A DNA stretch of 14,292 bases from JACQID01 sp035289125 (GTDB taxonomy: Archaea > Aenigmatarchaeota > Aenigmatarchaeia > GW2011-AR5): contig DATDXW010000010.1 in the NCBI GenBank assembly GCA_035289125.1, forward strand, positions 1-14,292. Reading direction: 5' to 3'. This document shows, one piece after another, positions 13,681 to 14,292 of this stretch. The position numbers and the translations under genes are program-made. The first letter of the stretch is position 1; each line of letters starts with the position of its first letter. The notes under the pieces are model-generated. The model saw only the letters and a program-made list of their open reading frames with translations. It was not told the origin of the DNA and did not search any database.

Positions 13681-14292
13681 CGCACAAGCTCGTGCGTGAC
13701 GAATTACGTGACGACCTGCTCTAACGTGTGCGATGCCGCGACAGGCTCGTGCATCGCTGCCACTACGACGACTACGCAGGCATTGCCCGCGCCTACAACC
13801 ACTACTCTGCCTTCTGTGATAATTTCTACTACTACCACGACGGCGCCAAGTGGCGTGTTTGTCACGACCACTACGGTTGCTTCCCCGGCGGCAACGACGA
13901 CTACAATCCCGTCAGTGCCTGTCACGACAACGACCGTAGCGGGCGGGGCGACCACGACGACCATGCCCCCGTATATTTATACAACTACGACGGTTCCTCT
14001 TGCAGCAGGAACGACGTCCACAACCATCATACCTTCCGCGCCTTGCACTAACCAGTGCTCAACAACCGGAAAAATAACCTGTGTAGGAAGTTCTGCGTAC
14101 ATGACGTGCGGCAACTATGATACTGATTCCTGCTTGGAGTGGGGAAATCCCCTGCCTTGTACAGGTGGCACGACATGCAAATACGACAGCGGCGGCGGAT
14201 TGGGATGCTTTGCCTCAACGACGATAGGCGGAATCGGAGGCACAACGCCGGTTCCCGCGTTGCCTACGACGACCACAATTATGGTTGGAAAG
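13645..14292 (+). CDS. Thr-rich, Cys-rich surface protein (both ends incomplete)
   Basis: A plus-strand frame open from the stop at 13642-13644 to the window end (216 codons). It begins without a plausible start or signal peptide; in-frame GTGs at 13696 and 13708 fall inside an apparent Cys motif (TSSCVTNYVTTCSNVCDA, then GSC). From ~13750 to 14040 it is a mucin-like linker with a TTTT block every ~10-14 residues separated by Pro/Ala/Val. Next comes a module at 14044-14178 with the layout CTNQC, TC, TCGNYDTDSCLEW, PC, TTC, of a kind I associate with repeated Cys modules in archaeal surface proteins. A second Thr/Gly/Pro linker then runs off the end. Likely an O-glycosylated extracellular stalk protein. 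The GAC/ACG-rich DNA of the linker also creates Val-rich open frames on the other strand, which are not genes. Confidence 0.75.

Noticed and set aside
13641..13721. Short plus-strand frame of 26 codons after an AGGAG-like site
   Set aside because: It overlaps both better-supported coding frames, shows no motif, and its start falls in the CARDB coding extension on the other strand.
13704..13964. Minus-strand Val-rich open frame
   Set aside because: It is the shadow of the ACG/ACC-rich Thr linker coded on the plus strand; the plus frame has a coherent Cys-module and TTTT-linker pattern, the minus frame is low-complexity only.
13728..14051. Plus-strand frame rich in Asp, Tyr and His
   Set aside because: Out of frame with the Thr-rich/Cys-rich protein; composition is typical of a frame-shifted reading of GAC/ACG repeats.

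Overview
The window looks like an archaeal chromosome segment. It carries the archaeal/eukaryal-type flap endonuclease FEN-1 with a PCNA-binding tail, and CDP-archaeol synthase (CarS), an enzyme specific to archaeal ether lipids. The first genes of transcription units have TATA-like boxes about 26 nt from their start codons and no ribosome-binding site, while downstream genes have GGTG/GGAG-type sites. That mix of leaderless first genes and Shine-Dalgarno internal genes is common in archaea. The many small single-pass, cysteine-rich, Thr-linker surface proteins resemble those of small-genome DPANN archaea (Micrarchaeota/Diapherotrites/Aenigmarchaeota-like). That placement is an inference from style, not from an alignment.

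Layout. 2-784 (+): FEN-1, missing its N-terminus at the window edge. It abuts, tail to tail with no spacer, the secreted protein gene at 785-2692 (-). 2711-3103 and 3305-3679 (-): two paralogous small pilin-like proteins, each with its own TATA box; the first probably also drives the 785-2692 gene. 3799-3948: first copy of a hairpin-rich intergenic repeat. 3985-11400 (-): a tightly packed run of eleven genes, each predicted to encode one N-terminal membrane helix, several starting with a Lys-Gly motif typical of archaeal prepilins. Four of them (8562-8684, 8686-8835, 11150-11296, 11293-11400) are microproteins of 35-49 residues that a length-filtered gene search misses. 11451-11960 (+): carS, divergent from this operon, with one AT-rich box centred between the two start codons. 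12021-12191: second repeat copy with an extra 26-nt hairpin. 12313-13572 (-): glycosylation-rich surface protein with CARDB-type domains. 13645-14292 (+): Thr-rich/Cys-rich surface protein, open at the window end.

How it fits together. The 3985-11400 operon has the look of a multi-subunit pilus- or pseudopilus-like surface assembly: many helix-only or helix-plus-ectodomain subunits, disulphide-rich ectodomains and translational coupling. No assembly ATPase, TadC/FlaJ-type platform protein or prepilin peptidase lies in the window, so these would have to be elsewhere. The system is the best candidate here for something undescribed.

The right end is odd. The CARDB protein (leftward) and the Thr-rich protein (rightward) are both coding right up to a common point near 13.65-13.68 kb, where both lack a start, signal peptide and N-terminal domain. 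This suggests an inversion, a phase-variable switch or an assembly/amplification chimera.
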